Positions 47,263-56,972 of a DNA stretch of 64,000 nucleotides are shown one piece after another. Both the position numbers and the translations under genes were made by a program. How positions within the stretch are numbered: the stretch's first letter is position 1; each line of letters begins with the position of its first letter. The stretch is from contig NZ_CP118108.1 in NCBI RefSeq assembly GCF_028747985.1, positions 3,663,501 to 3,727,500 on the forward strand, written 5' to 3'. Under the pieces are notes generated by a model, which saw only the letters and a program-made list of their open reading frames with translations, ran no database searches and was not told the DNA's origin. Source of the stretch: Paenibacillus urinalis (lineage in GTDB: Bacteria; Bacillota; Bacilli; Paenibacillales; Paenibacillaceae).

Positions 47263-47910
47263 TCACCCTTTCGAGGATGATTCAATGATCGGCTTATTGA
47301 GGCGGTTTTTTGGAGGTGATGGTGCCTTAGGTGTCGGTGTTCTGCTTCGGAAATATCGATCTGCTGCGATAGCCGCAAATGTAGCAATTGCTGTCGCCAT
47401 CAGTGTCGTGCCTACAATTTCAGCGGGATTAGCCGAATGATAGTTCAGACGAATCGCAATCAGGGTGGTCGGAATAATGGTGATACTTGCTGTATTCAGA
47501 GCCAGTAAGGTACACATGGCCGGACTGGCTGTCGTTTTGTCCGGATTCAGCTCCTGAAGCTGCTGCATCGCTTTAATCCCCATGGGTGTCGCTGCGTTTC
47601 CGAGTCCAAACAGGTTAGCGCTCATATTGGATAAGATATATCCCATTGCCGGATGCTGCTTCGGCACATCCGGGAACAGATAAGATACAATGGGACCTAG
47701 AAGCTTCGCTACTTTACTCAGCAGACCGGAGTCCTCCGCGATCTTCGTCATCCCCATCCAGAATACGAGAACGCTGATCAATCCGAAGCATACGGTAACC
47801 CCCGTCGCTGCCCCATCAAAAGCCGCCTGGGTGACAAGCTCAATATTCCCCTTCGCTGCGGCAAATACAAATCCGATAACGATCATGGCAAGCCAAATCA
47901 GGTTAATCAT
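47263..47910 (-). CDS. spmA: Spore maturation protein A
   Basis: Membrane protein acting with SpmB in spore core dehydration. The 215-aa protein begins MINLIWLAMIVIGFVFA and contains the Gate-type signature ATPMGIKAMQQLQELN. The C-terminus is basic and proline-rich (TPTPKAPSPPKNR). It lies between dacB and spmB with short gaps, so a single dacB-spmA-spmB transcript is likely. Confidence 0.92.
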   Translation of the reverse strand: MINLIWLAMIVIGFVFAAAKGNIELVTQAAFDGAATGVTVCFGLISVLVFWMGMTKIAEDSGLLSKVAKLLGPIVSYLFPDVPKQHPAMGYILSNMSANLFGLGNAATPMGIKAMQQLQELNPDKTTASPAMCTLLALNTASITIIPTTLIAIRLNYHSANPAEIVGTTLMATAIATFAAIAADRYFRSRTPTPKAPSPPKNRLNKPIIESSSKG

Positions 47911-47944
47911 CGGCGATCCCTCCCACTTCGATCACTTGCTCCTT

Positions 47945-49138
47945 CTAATTAAAGAGCTGGTCAAGCACTCTCTTTAGAGAGCCGAACAGGGAATTCTCTT
48001 TTAACTGATCATAAGGAAGCGCAATAGTTTCTGCTGCTTTGTCCTTTGGAATAAAGCTGCCTTTTTCATAGACCGGAACCTCACCGATCTTCACACCATT
48101 CAATGAAAATTCAATTCGGCCCTTCAGGCCAAAATTGGCGTCTGCCGTTTCACTCCGAGACTCTGATTCCGACCGCTGATTGTAGAGCACCAGCTTGGTT
48201 CGAACCTCACCGGTCTCTCCTGCCAGCAGTGGATATTTGAACGCATTCCCTGTAATATACTCGTACTGCTGAATGGATTGTCCCTTGGCTGCCAGTTCGT
48301 TCAGTGGATAATGCTCAAAGCCGTAATCCAGCATACTCGCATGATCATTCCAATCATTACCATCATTTAATGTAACAGCGACCAGCTGCTGTCCATTGCG
48401 TGTTGCAGAGCTTACGAGACAGCGCAAAGCCTTTTTGGTATATCCGGTCTTCACTCCATCTGCACCTTCATACAATCGAAGCATTTTATTTTTATTGTGC
48501 CAATCATAGTCCCAGGATTCTTCGGGATTAGGGGCTTTGTGTTCCGGTGTTGCTACAATCCGCTTAAAATCCACGTTATGCAGTGCATAAGCAGTCAGCT
48601 TGGCCATATCCTCAGCCGTTGAATAATGGCCTTCATCATCCAGCCCATGCGGATTTCTAAACTGGCTATGTACAAGTCCGATCTCGTCAGCCTTCTTATT
48701 CATCAGATATACAAAGCCTTCCTCTGAACCTCCAATATGCTCTGCGATGGCCGTTGCGGCATCGTTGCCTGATCGAAGCATCAAGCCAAAGAGCATATTC
48801 TCAAGCGTCATCTTTTCTCCTAGTTTCAAGTACAGCGACGAGCCTTCTTTGCCGGCTGCATTTTTACTAACTGTAACCGTACTCTTCAAATCCCCTTGCT
48901 CAATCGCCACGATTGCGGTCATGATTTTGGTCAAACTGGCAATTCGCATCTCCTTCTCTCCATCTTTGCTGTAAAGGATTCGGCCTGAGGTTACATCAAT
49001 GAGAGCGGCTGTCTGTGCATGAGTACTGAGCATAGGAGCTTCAACATGACCAGGTTTATGGTCAGCATGAGCTGTAAATGGTAAGGTAAATAACGAGAAT
49101 ACCAAAGGCAATATAGTCATTTTTTTAAACAGATTCAT
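47945..49138 (-). CDS. dacB: Sporulation D-alanyl-D-alanine carboxypeptidase DacB
   Basis: Trims spore cortex peptidoglycan by removing the terminal D-Ala (PBP5*). The 397-aa protein has a signal peptide (LVFSLFTLPFTAHAD), the catalytic ASLTKIMTA near residue 70, RSGNDAA and VKTGYT, and a C-terminal beta domain. Its location before spmA-spmB supports the sporulation-specific DacB rather than a vegetative DacA. A terminator at 49208-49247 separates it from ytfJ. Confidence 0.93.
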   Translation of the reverse strand: MNLFKKMTILPLVFSLFTLPFTAHADHKPGHVEAPMLSTHAQTAALIDVTSGRILYSKDGEKEMRIASLTKIMTAIVAIEQGDLKSTVTVSKNAAGKEGSSLYLKLGEKMTLENMLFGLMLRSGNDAATAIAEHIGGSEEGFVYLMNKKADEIGLVHSQFRNPHGLDDEGHYSTAEDMAKLTAYALHNVDFKRIVATPEHKAPNPEESWDYDWHNKNKMLRLYEGADGVKTGYTKKALRCLVSSATRNGQQLVAVTLNDGNDWNDHASMLDYGFEHYPLNELAAKGQSIQQYEYITGNAFKYPLLAGETGEVRTKLVLYNQRSESESRSETADANFGLKGRIEFSLNGVKIGEVPVYEKGSFIPKDKAAETIALPYDQLKENSLFGSLKRVLDQLFN

Positions 49139-49207
49139 TTGCTTCCCTCCGGGTCCTTCGATTCAACTTGTACTATTCTATGTATGGACAGGCGGAAGTA
49201 TGTCCAA

Positions 49208-49247
49208 CAAAAAGTCCCCTCCTGTAGGCGTATGCCTCGGAAGGGAC
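49208..49247 (-). terminator. Intrinsic terminator after ytfJ
   Basis: AGTCCC.TCC pairs with GGA.GGGACT, with an inner AGGC/GCCT hairpin, followed by five T in the minus sense. It lies just after the ytfJ stop. Confidence 0.8.
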
Positions 49248-49257
49248 TCATCTTCTT

Positions 49258-49716
49258 TTACACTTCGTAAGTTGGAGCTGTAGATCCTGCCATTCCTGAA
49301 CCCGCATTGTTCTTCTGGAAGATGCTCTGAATTTGATCGATGACCTGAGGTGCAGAATCAATGATCTTCTCAAACAGATGAGTTTGATTATCTAGAGGAA
49401 CAATGTGTACGCCCTGCTTACCGACAACAAGAAATGCGATAGGCCGGATCGATACACCTCCGCCGCTGCCGCCTCCGAACGGGTTAGCCTTGGAAGCGGA
49501 ATTTCCACTGCTGTTGCTGCTCTTAGATTCCGCTTCAGCATCGAGATGAAAATCACTTCCTCCTGCTGCAAAGCCAAATCCAACACGGCTGATTGGCAGT
49601 ATTACAGTGCCATCCGGTGTCTCAACTGCATCACCTACGATGGTGTTAACATCGACCATCGCCTTGATGTTTTCCATCGCTGTTTTCATTAATCCTTGAA
49701 TTGGATGATCCGACAT
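49258..49716 (-). CDS. ytfJ: Sporulation protein YtfJ (GerW family)
   Basis: Forespore protein linked to germination in B. subtilis. The 152-aa protein begins MSDHPIQGLMKTAMENIKAMVDVNTIVGD and contains the glycine-rich GSGGGVSIRPIAFLVV and an IVPLDNQTHLFEKIID segment typical of the family. A serine-rich linker (SKSSNSSGNSASK) lies between. AGGAGGCA precedes the ATG. Next to it is a DUF2953 gene, as in ytfI-ytfJ. Confidence 0.9.
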   Translation of the reverse strand: MSDHPIQGLMKTAMENIKAMVDVNTIVGDAVETPDGTVILPISRVGFGFAAGGSDFHLDAEAESKSSNSSGNSASKANPFGGGSGGGVSIRPIAFLVVGKQGVHIVPLDNQTHLFEKIIDSAPQVIDQIQSIFQKNNAGSGMAGSTAPTYEV

Positions 49717-49820
49717 GATAAATTGCCTCCTTCTAACAATGGTTTGACAACTATAGGTTTCCCAAGGTACAGGAGCAGTATGTGCAAAAAGCGGACTGGA
49801 AATTAAAATATTTTCTATGA

Positions 49821-50519
49821 CTAAGCCTCTTCCTCTAAATCTCTGCGCCAGGCCATAATACCTCCATGAGCTTCAGCTAACCGCTTGGTGAGCATATTGC
49901 TGAGCCTCATCGCTTTGGCAAAGCGAATACAGGCTCTTATTTCAAAATCCGTCTTCAGATCCCATTGTTCTGTCCAATTCGGCGATATATCAAGCTGCGG
50001 CATCTCCAGAAGCCTCACCTTGTGAGACAACCAGCCGAGAAGCGTATTTTTGATCCCCCACAAGATACCTGTAGCAACAGAAGTCAATACAACATCCTCT
50101 GTCCCTATACGAGTATTCCATCTGAGCTGCAGGATTCGAATCGATGCAAAAGGAGCCGTATCCCATATTTTCAGAGCATAAGCACTCTTGAGCAAAGCTA
50201 AGAACTGATGCCATATCCCCTTTTTCCCATGCTTCTCATCAGGCAATACCGATTCTTTTTGCTCATTGCTGCCATTCAGCTGATCTGACATGGCACCCTC
50301 AAGCTTCTTAAGCAGCTTGGCTTTGAGCTCCTGAATCTTCTGTTCGGGGACTTCCTTGGTCATTCGGAGAATTCCGTACAGCATTTTGAGCTGAACATGA
50401 ACCTCCTGCTTATTATTTGCAGACTTCACAACCAGATGGATATGTATTCTTGATACAAGTACGAGCACAATAAGTAGAATGATAACGAACAGTATGCCTG
50501 CCCCAATCCAGATCCACAC
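49821..50519 (-). CDS. DUF2953-domain protein (YtfI-like)
   Basis: A 232-aa protein with a single N-terminal membrane segment (MWIWIGAGILFVIILLIVLVL) and a soluble domain of the DUF2953 type, including the ILRMTKEVPEQKIQELKAKL phrase. In B. subtilis ytfI precedes ytfJ at another chromosomal site; here the pair lies between scpB and dacB. The function is unknown; the pairing suggests sporulation. Confidence 0.8.
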   Translation of the reverse strand: MWIWIGAGILFVIILLIVLVLVSRIHIHLVVKSANNKQEVHVQLKMLYGILRMTKEVPEQKIQELKAKLLKKLEGAMSDQLNGSNEQKESVLPDEKHGKKGIWHQFLALLKSAYALKIWDTAPFASIRILQLRWNTRIGTEDVVLTSVATGILWGIKNTLLGWLSHKVRLLEMPQLDISPNWTEQWDLKTDFEIRACIRFAKAMRLSNMLTKRLAEAHGGIMAWRRDLEEEA

Positions 50520-50604
50520 GAGTCTTCCCCCTGATATATGTAAAATTAAAAACTCCTCAATAGTATGTTCTTAATTATGGAAACCATGCGAACCATTTGG
50601 ACAT

Positions 50605-50634
50605 AAAAAAAACGATGCCCTCTCAAGGACATCG
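50605..50634 (-). terminator. Intrinsic terminator after scpB
   Basis: CGATG.CCT pairs with AGG.CATCG around a four-base loop (one mismatch), followed by eight T in the minus sense. It separates scpB from the DUF2953 gene. Confidence 0.85.
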
Positions 50635-50643
50635 ATTCTACCA

Positions 50644-51279
50644 CTATTCCACTTTATTACGCTCATTGTCAACCAGAGCTTCACCAGAAGGCTCTTCTTC
50701 AAACATGTTCTGTCCCAGCTTGCCGAACAAGAGCTGTGTCTCTTCTTCGAGCGGGTCAGCATCTTCGAATACAGCCGGCTCAGGCAAATCTTTAATCGTG
50801 CCAAGACCAAAATAATCGAGGAAGGCTTTCGTTGTGCCATATAAAATAGGGCGGCCGATGGCATCAGCTCGTCCAACCTCTTGAATCAAATCCTTGCTTG
50901 TTAAAGTATGAAGTGCCCGTTCTGCCTTAACTCCGCGGATCTCTTCAATCTCCACTCTCGTTATCGGCTGCCGGTAAGCAATAATGGATAACGTTTCAAG
51001 TGCGGCTTGAGAGAGTGAGGATCTGGAAGGGGAATAAGCAAGCTTCTCAAAATAAACAGCATGCTCAGGCAAGGTTCCCATCTGGTAGTTTCCTGCAATT
51101 TTTAATATCTGCAGTCCTCTTCCCTGCTTGGTATATTCCCTTTTCAGTTCCTCAAGCGCATCAGTTACGACTTCTGGACGCTGATCGACAATTTCGGAGA
51201 GCTGCTTGACACCTAGTCCTTCTTCACCCGATAAGAATAACAAGCCCTCAATAATCGACTTCAATGCCGGAAAGTCCAT
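50644..51279 (-). CDS. scpB: Segregation and condensation protein B
   Basis: Kleisin-binding subunit of the SMC-ScpAB condensin. The 211-aa protein has two winged-helix regions; LKSIIEGLLFLSGEEGLG at the N-terminus and ALETLSIIAYRQPITRVEIEEIRG in the middle are typical. It overlaps scpA by 32 bases, so the genes are coupled and the encoded proteins are needed in a complex. The C-terminus is acidic. Confidence 0.95.
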   Translation of the reverse strand: MDFPALKSIIEGLLFLSGEEGLGVKQLSEIVDQRPEVVTDALEELKREYTKQGRGLQILKIAGNYQMGTLPEHAVYFEKLAYSPSRSSLSQAALETLSIIAYRQPITRVEIEEIRGVKAERALHTLTSKDLIQEVGRADAIGRPILYGTTKAFLDYFGLGTIKDLPEPAVFEDADPLEEETQLLFGKLGQNMFEEEPSGEALVDNERNKVE

Positions 51280-52045
51280 CGCTTTCTTTTTCCCCTCTCC
51301 ACTCCATCACGATATCTTCAAACAATCGTTCCTGGTAACATACAATTTGTTTCATTTTCATTAATTCCAAAATAGCCAAAAAAGTAACAACAATCTCTTG
51401 GCGATACATGTCCTCATTCAGTAGCTTGGAGAACAGCATTTTACTGCCATACCCTTTACGTCCAAGCGTCCCCGCTACATCCCGGATCCGATCTTTTACC
51501 GATATTTCATCACGATGAATCCTAGCCACCGTCGTATTTCTTGCAGCCCGGCTGAGTGCCTTCTGAAAGGCTGTAATCAAATCCGCTGTATGCAGCCCTT
51601 CAACCGGATTCGACGGTTCATGATGAACATAAGGCGTTAGATCCTCCGGCTCTTTAGAGAAAATAAGACTACGAACCGATTCCCGTTCATGCAGATGACG
51701 CGCGATGCTCTTGAATTTTCGGTATTCAATAAGCTTCTGAACCAATTCGGCACGAGGGTCTTCATCCTCTTCCTCCATGAAATGATCGTCTTCAAATTCA
51801 AGAAACACAGGAGGCTTGGGCAGCAATATTTTACTCTTGATCGCAAGAAGAGTAGCTGCCATCACCAAAAATTCGCTTGTAATATCAAGCTCCAGCTCCT
51901 GCATGGAGTGAATATAATCCATATATTGATCCGTTATTCGGCTGATCGGTATATCCTGGATGTCAATCTCATGTTTGTCAATCAAATGTAATAGAAGGTC
52001 CAGCGGGCCTTCAAACGATTCAAGCTTATAAGTCACAACCGTCAA
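51248..52045 (-). CDS. scpA: Segregation and condensation protein A
   Basis: Kleisin that closes the SMC ring. The product (about 265 aa) has the N-terminal YKLESFEGPLDLLLHLI and C-terminal winged-helix segments (VVTFLAILELMKMKQIVCYQ) of ScpA. The ATG at 52054 overlaps its own ribosome site; the TTG at 52045, nine bases after GGAGG, is a better start. Overlap with scpB is 32 bases. It follows the ribH terminator, so it has its own promoter in the gap. Confidence 0.94.
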   Translation of the reverse strand: MTVVTYKLESFEGPLDLLLHLIDKHEIDIQDIPISRITDQYMDYIHSMQELELDITSEFLVMAATLLAIKSKILLPKPPVFLEFEDDHFMEEEDEDPRAELVQKLIEYRKFKSIARHLHERESVRSLIFSKEPEDLTPYVHHEPSNPVEGLHTADLITAFQKALSRAARNTTVARIHRDEISVKDRIRDVAGTLGRKGYGSKMLFSKLLNEDMYRQEIVVTFLAILELMKMKQIVCYQERLFEDIVMEWRGEKESDGLSGIEVDY

Positions 52046-52081
52046 TGGACGCATCCTCCCGCTAATGTTACAAAATACGTA

Positions 52082-52123
52082 AAGCCCTGCCCCGGCTAAG
52101 AGAAGCCTGAGTACAGGGCTTTA
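52082..52123 (-). terminator. Intrinsic terminator after ribH
   Basis: AAAGCCCTG and CAGGGCTTT form the outer stem, with an inner partial fold between. It closes the riboflavin operon before scpA. The T-run is short. Confidence 0.7.
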
Positions 52124-52136
52124 TATTAACTAAGCA

Positions 52137-52604
52137 CTATTTTAGCTGTTTCGTCAAGTTTGCCATCTCAATTGCTGCTACGGCAGCGTCCCAGCCTTTA
52201 TTTCCTGCTTTTGTTCCAGAGCGCTCAATCGCCTGTTCAATATTTTCTGTAGAAACCAGTCCAAATATGGTCGGCACGCCTGTCTTCAGGTTAATTGCAG
52301 CGACCCCCTTGGCCATTTCATTACAAACATAATCATAATGCGTTGTAGAGCCGCGGATGACAGTGGCGAGTGTAATCACCGCATCATATTTGCCGCTCTC
52401 GGCCATTTTTTGAGCAATCAAAGGAATCTCAAACGCTCCTGGAACCCAAGCTACATCAACCTCATCATCCTGCACACCATGACGTTTGAACGCATCCAGA
52501 GACGCGGACAGCAGCTTGCTCGTTAAAAATTCATTGAAGCGTCCAACCACAACGCCATATCTTAATCCTTCGGAGACTAAATTACCTTCAAAATAGTTAG
52601 CCAT
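52137..52604 (-). CDS. ribH: 6,7-Dimethyl-8-ribityllumazine synthase
   Basis: Condenses the ribityl pyrimidine with dihydroxybutanone phosphate to lumazine. The 155-aa protein has [26 protein letters not shown], and [17 protein letters not shown]. It forms icosahedral capsids in Bacillus, often enclosing RibE. It is the last gene of ribD-E-BA-H, 41 bases after ribBA. Confidence 0.97.
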   Translation of the reverse strand: MANYFEGNLVSEGLRYGVVVGRFNEFLTSKLLSASLDAFKRHGVQDDEVDVAWVPGAFEIPLIAQKMAESGKYDAVITLATVIRGSTTHYDYVCNEMAKGVAAINLKTGVPTIFGLVSTENIEQAIERSGTKAGNKGWDAAVAAIEMANLTKQLK

Positions 52605-52644
52605 TATTATTCATCTGCCCTTCTTATAATAAGTAGTATTTAAC

Positions 52645-53889
52645 TTAAGATTTGAATTCCTGCTCGTTCTGCTCAATATCATCAAACTTCAGCATATGCC
52701 CCAGCTTGGACTGCTTGGTATGCAGATAAGAAGAATTATCTTTATTTTCTGCGATTTGAATCGGCACTCTTGAAACAACTTCGAGACCGCATCCCTCTAA
52801 CCCTTTGATCTTTCGCGGGTTGTTCGTCAGCAGGTTAATCTTGCGAATTCCCAAGTCTTTGAGAATTTGCGCGCCGATGCCGTAATCTCGAAGATCAGCG
52901 GGGAAGCCCAGCTTCAGATTCGCATCCACCGTATCAAGTCCCTGCTCCTGCAGCTTGTAGGCCTTGAGCTTGTTGATGAGCCCGATCCCTCGGCCCTCCT
53001 GACGCATATATAGCAGCACGCCGCTCCCATTCTCATGAATCTGACGCAGGGCAGCTTCAAACTGTGGTCCGCAGTCACAACGATGAGAATGGAACACATC
53101 TCCGGTCAAACACTCGGAATGTACACGCACCAGAACCGGCTCATCCGTATTAAGTGTGCCTTTGACAAGAGCTACATGCTCCTTGTTATCCACTTCATTC
53201 GTATAGGCTATCGCCTGAAACTCACCAAAATCAGTCGGCATTCTCACCGAAACCTCACGAGTAACCAGCTTCTCCTTGGCGTTACGATAGGCAATCATGT
53301 CCTTGATGCTGATCAGCTTCAGATCATGCTGCTTCGCAATTTCCTTCAGATCAGGTAGTCTGGCCATGGATCCGTCTTCCTTAATGATCTCACAGATCAC
53401 ACCCGCAGGATAGGATCCACTCATTCTGGCAAGATCTACAGCAGCCTCTGTATGCCCAGCCCGTCTGAGCACTCCGCCCTTCTTAGCAATCAGTGGAAAC
53501 ATATGGCCAGGCTTTCTGAAATCCGCTCCAGTGGCTTCCGAGTCGATCAGCGCTTTGACCGTAATGGAACGTTCATGTGCCGATATTCCTGTCGTCGTAA
53601 GCTTATGATCAACGGATACCGTGAAGGCTGTGCCATGAAAATCCGTATTTTGCTGAACCATAGGTTTCAGGTCAAGCTCTTCTGCGCGTTCGTGCGTAAT
53701 CGGCACACAGACAAGTCCTCTTCCCTCAGTAATCATAAAATTGATGACTTCCGGAGTGGCTTTATCCGCCAGAGCTACAAAATCACCCTCATTCTCACGG
53801 TCTTCATCATCAACGACAATGACCACTTTGCCTTGCTGCAGATCCTGAAGTGCAGCTTCTATTGTATGAAAAATGGATTCCTCATCCAT
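52645..53889 (-). CDS. ribBA: Bifunctional DHBP synthase / GTP cyclohydrolase II
   Basis: The N-terminal half (about 200 aa) makes 3,4-dihydroxy-2-butanone 4-phosphate from ribulose 5-phosphate ([14 protein letters not shown] and FRRPGHMFPL-like motif [16 protein letters not shown]). The C-terminal half converts GTP to the pyrimidine precursor; zinc ligands lie in [18 protein letters not shown] and the catalytic EGRGIGL follows. The 414-aa length is normal for the fusion. It supplies both precursors used by RibD and RibH in the same operon. Confidence 0.97.
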   Translation of the reverse strand: MDEESIFHTIEAALQDLQQGKVVIVVDDEDRENEGDFVALADKATPEVINFMITEGRGLVCVPITHERAEELDLKPMVQQNTDFHGTAFTVSVDHKLTTTGISAHERSITVKALIDSEATGADFRKPGHMFPLIAKKGGVLRRAGHTEAAVDLARMSGSYPAGVICEIIKEDGSMARLPDLKEIAKQHDLKLISIKDMIAYRNAKEKLVTREVSVRMPTDFGEFQAIAYTNEVDNKEHVALVKGTLNTDEPVLVRVHSECLTGDVFHSHRCDCGPQFEAALRQIHENGSGVLLYMRQEGRGIGLINKLKAYKLQEQGLDTVDANLKLGFPADLRDYGIGAQILKDLGIRKINLLTNNPRKIKGLEGCGLEVVSRVPIQIAENKDNSSYLHTKQSKLGHMLKFDDIEQNEQEFKS

Positions 53890-53922
53890 GTCATTCCCCT
53901 CCTTGTTACTGCTTCATTTCTA

Positions 53923-54594
53923 TCAGTTAAAACCGTGTGAGCTTAAAAATTCGAAGCTTAATTTCGACTTCTCACTCGTTCCAGAAGCTGGACCGGCTCC
54001 TTGTCCATACTGCAGCAAATGATTCACATATTTGCCGAGAATGTCACACTCAAGATTAACGATATCTCCAATACTACGATGAGCGAGCACAGTCTCCCCT
54101 AATGTATGCGGTATAATGGATACCGTAAAAGAGGAAGCTGTCGTGTCGACAACCGTCAAGCTGATGCCTTCAATCGTGATGGAGCCTTTCGGAATAATAA
54201 ACCGGAATACATCACTGTTCACCGGCGAAATTTCGAACACGACCGCATTCTGGTCTCGGGTTATCGCAGTAATCTGTCCCGTTCCATCTACATGGCCTTG
54301 TACAATATGCCCTCCAAAACGGCCTCCGGCTGACATGGCCCGCTCAAGATTAACAGGACTGCCGCTTCCCAAATGACGTAGGGTCGTATGACGGAACGTT
54401 TCGGGCATCACATCTGCCAGGAAGCCTCCAGATTCTATAGAGGTGGCGGTTAAGCATACCCCGTTGACAGCTACACTGTCTCCGATCTTCAGATCATCCA
54501 TTATTCGCTTGGCACTAATTCCAAGGACCATGGCCTCCCCTTTACGGCCAACGCTGCGAATTCGTCCAACTTCTTCAATCAGCCCAGTAAACAT
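53923..54594 (-). CDS. ribE: Riboflavin synthase alpha chain
   Basis: Dismutates two lumazines to give riboflavin. The product (about 223 aa) has two lumazine-binding repeats, marked by MFTGLIEEVG at the start of the first and HIVQGHVDGTGQI between. The start MFTGLI at 54594 has AAGGAG eight bases upstream; the GTG frame start at 54603 is inside the ribosome site. It lies between ribD and ribBA. Confidence 0.96.
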   Translation of the reverse strand: MFTGLIEEVGRIRSVGRKGEAMVLGISAKRIMDDLKIGDSVAVNGVCLTATSIESGGFLADVMPETFRHTTLRHLGSGSPVNLERAMSAGGRFGGHIVQGHVDGTGQITAITRDQNAVVFEISPVNSDVFRFIIPKGSITIEGISLTVVDTTASSFTVSIIPHTLGETVLAHRSIGDIVNLECDILGKYVNHLLQYGQGAGPASGTSEKSKLSFEFLSSHGFN

Positions 54595-54615
54595 GGCATC
54601 CACTCCTTATCAGCC

Positions 54616-55719
54616 TTACGGCCACACAGGTAAACCTGTCACACAAATATTATCTCCAACGGTCTCGACTTCGAGTTTATTTAATTGAATTGCATCATTC
54701 ATTCGCTCCACGCCTTCAAATCGGAAGCTGCCTGGAGTCTCATATCCTCCGACGATTTTCGGTGCAATGAACATCAGCAAGCGATCGATCAGCTTGGCCT
54801 CCAGCATCGCGCCGTTCAAGGTGCCGCCGCCTTCAAGCAATATTGAACCGATCTCCATTTCACCTAACAAGCTCATCGCTCTCAGTAGATCAACCCTCGG
54901 TCCCGGACCGCATCGGATCACTTGTACGCCATAACTTTCCAGATCCTTCTCACGATCAGCCTCCGCTTCATCTGTCGTCAGAATCACGGTTTTGGCATTT
55001 CCGTCACGAACAAGCTTTGTATCTATTGGAATTCTCAGCTTTGAATCTACGACAATCCGAATGGGACTAATTCCATCTACAGATAACCGGGTCGTTAACT
55101 CGGGATTATCAGCGATGACGGTTTCTACCCCGACCATAATTCCTTGGTGACGATGCCTAAGCATATGAATATGCTCTCTTGCTTGTTCGTTAGAAATCCA
55201 TTTGCTGTCTCCACTCTTGGTTGCGATCTTTCCGTCTAACGTTGAGGCCGTCTTGAGCGTTACAAAGGGCAGGCCCGTTGTAATATATTTAATGAACTTC
55301 TCATTGAGCCGTCTGGCCCGATCTCTCAGCACGCCGACCTTGACTTCAATACCGTGTCTGCGGAGCATATCAAACCCCTTGCCTGCCACCTGCGGATTAG
55401 GGTCCTCGCAAGCGACAACCACCCTCTTGACCTTCTCACTGATCAGCCTTTCGCTGCATGGCGGTGTCTTTCCGTAGTGGCTGCAGGGCTCAAGGGTAAC
55501 ATAGACAGTGCTGCCCTCCGCCTCACTGCCCGCCATGTTCAAGGCATGAACCTCGGCATGGCCTGTGCCCCTTTTCAAATGGGCTCCAAGACCAACCATT
55601 CGTCCATCCTTCACGACGACACAGCCTACAACAGGATTGATACCCGTCTGTCCCTGCGCTCTTTCTGCCATATCCAGAGCAAGCGACATGTAGAATTCAT
55701 CATTCATCATTTCCATCAT
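54616..55719 (-). CDS. ribD: Riboflavin biosynthesis deaminase/reductase
   Basis: Bifunctional: the N-terminal cytidine-deaminase-like domain (TGHAEVHALNMA and EPCSHYGKTPPC zinc motifs) deaminates the pyrimidine, and the C-terminal DHFR-like domain (TLKTASTLDGKIAT and LLEGGGTLNGAML) reduces it. The 367-aa length is normal. It is the first gene of the rib operon, 32 bases after a terminator that belongs to the FMN riboswitch. AGAGG lies just before the double ATG. Confidence 0.96.
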   Translation of the reverse strand: MMEMMNDEFYMSLALDMAERAQGQTGINPVVGCVVVKDGRMVGLGAHLKRGTGHAEVHALNMAGSEAEGSTVYVTLEPCSHYGKTPPCSERLISEKVKRVVVACEDPNPQVAGKGFDMLRRHGIEVKVGVLRDRARRLNEKFIKYITTGLPFVTLKTASTLDGKIATKSGDSKWISNEQAREHIHMLRHRHQGIMVGVETVIADNPELTTRLSVDGISPIRIVVDSKLRIPIDTKLVRDGNAKTVILTTDEAEADREKDLESYGVQVIRCGPGPRVDLLRAMSLLGEMEIGSILLEGGGTLNGAMLEAKLIDRLLMFIAPKIVGGYETPGSFRFEGVERMNDAIQLNKLEVETVGDNICVTGLPVWP

Positions 55720-55750
55720 GCTTACCTCTTTTCAGCAAAAGACATTAATT

Positions 55751-55790
55751 AAAAAAGCCCCTATCCGGCTAAACTGCCAGACTAGGGGCT
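55751..55790 (-). terminator. Terminator of the FMN riboswitch
   Basis: AGCCCCTA and TAGGGGCT, with an inner CTGGC/GCCGG, form a hairpin followed by six T in the minus sense. It lies between the RFN aptamer and ribD and is the expected expression platform; FMN binding would favour this fold. Confidence 0.85.
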
Positions 55791-55943
55791 AGAGAGTTCA
55801 ATAGAAAATACAGCAGAACACTGCCGCTACCTTAAGGATATCTCTTTAAAGGTAAGGCAAATAAACCACGAGTATCATTACTGACACACAGGCAGAAGTC
55901 CTGCTGGGTACGCCAACAAATAGAGTCGTCTGTTATGTACCTA

Positions 55944-56090
55944 TTCTCCTTCTCTCATCCAGACTATACTGTCGGTTCTGGAGTTGCACCAGATCCACCG
56001 CTAGCTTCCAGCTCACGGGTCACGGACTAAGACTTGAAGACAAGTCATCACCGCCGGTAGGGAATTTCACCCTGCCCCGAAGGATTACAG
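55944..56090 (-). promoter_or_regulatory. FMN riboswitch (RFN element)
   Basis: In the ribD sense the aptamer signatures are visible in order: CTTCGGGGCAGGGTGAAATT, CCGGCGGTGATGA, AGTCCGTGACCCG, GGTGGATCTGGTGCAA and CAGTATAGTCTGGATGA, ending GAGAAGGAGAA. This covers the six-stem RFN core. It would shut off ribDEBAH when FMN is abundant. About 150 bases with no gene follow before the terminator. Confidence 0.95.
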
Positions 56091-56255
56091 CTTATGAAAC
56101 ATTAGTAATAGAAAAATAGTAGCACTCCTATACTGAAAAATCAACAGCTGAGCTCTCATCCAATAATAAGAATACGCTTACTTGATTAAAAAACTTACTC
56201 TCCCTGTGTGGAATGCAGTTACATAAATTCTCGTCGAGATACTCGGCATAAAAAA

Positions 56256-56282
56256 ACATCCCGCATATAGAATGCGGGATGT
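56256..56282 (-). terminator. Intrinsic terminator after ppiB
   Basis: ACATCCCGCAT and ATGCGGGATGT form a perfect 11-bp stem with a five-base loop, followed by seven T in the minus sense. It separates ppiB from the RFN leader. Confidence 0.9.
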
Positions 56283-56321
56283 CGTAATCTGCTCTTGCTA
56301 TGTCGTTACAGAGGCTTCAAC

Positions 56322-56756
56322 TTAAGCGTCAAATACAGATACGCTCTTCATTTTGTCGCCTTGCTTCACGCCGTCAATGTACTCCATACCTTTGGTCACT
56401 TTACCAAACACAGTATGCACTCCATCCAAATGCGGCTGTGGCTCATACACGATAAAGAATTGGCTTCCGCCTGTGTTTTTGCCGGCATGTGCCATGGAGA
56501 GAACACCTTTTTCATGCTTCGTTGTGTTAGTTGCAGTTTCGCAGTCGATGGAGTATCCAGGACCACCAGTACCGTTGCCAACCGGGCATCCGCCTTGAGC
56601 TACGAAGCCTGGAATTACACGGTGAAAGCTAAGGCCGTTGTAAAAACCGCTGTTAGCCAGTTTTTCAAAGTTTGCTACTGTATTTGGTGCTTCTTCCGGC
56701 AGGAATTGAATTTCTACGGTTCCGCCATTTTCAAGTTCGATAATTCCTTTTTTCAT
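56322..56756 (-). CDS. ppiB: Peptidyl-prolyl cis-trans isomerase, cyclophilin type
   Basis: Proline isomerase of the cyclophilin family, 144 aa from [12 protein letters not shown]. The signatures [16 protein letters not shown] and the [15 protein letters not shown] core are present. The ATG at 56756 has AAGGAAG eight bases upstream; a slightly longer frame starts at 56774. It lacks a signal peptide, so it is cytoplasmic. It is encoded between lysA and the rib operon as in B. subtilis. Confidence 0.95.
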   Translation of the reverse strand: MKKGIIELENGGTVEIQFLPEEAPNTVANFEKLANSGFYNGLSFHRVIPGFVAQGGCPVGNGTGGPGYSIDCETATNTTKHEKGVLSMAHAGKNTGGSQFFIVYEPQPHLDGVHTVFGKVTKGMEYIDGVKQGDKMKSVSVFDA

Positions 56757-56914
56757 GTGCGTCACTTCCTTCAACTATTTTCTAAGGCAGGCCATGATCC
56801 ATACATAAGCCTTGTCCTTAATTCAAGCATCACTATCTGATTGTATCTACTTTGACCACAATTTGCAATTATTCGGGAGGCTGATGAGCCAGGAACCAAG
56901 TCACCTCGAACTAA

Positions 56915-56962
56915 AAAACACTCCCCGCAAGCTGACGTTCTAGACACAGCCTTGAGGAGAGT
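56915..56962 (-). terminator. Intrinsic terminator after lysA
   Basis: An imperfect stem of CACTCTCCTCAAG with CTTGCGGGGAGTG is followed by six T in the minus sense. It ends about 60 bases before the next gene, ppiB. Confidence 0.7.
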
Positions 56963-56972
56963 GCGTATAAAG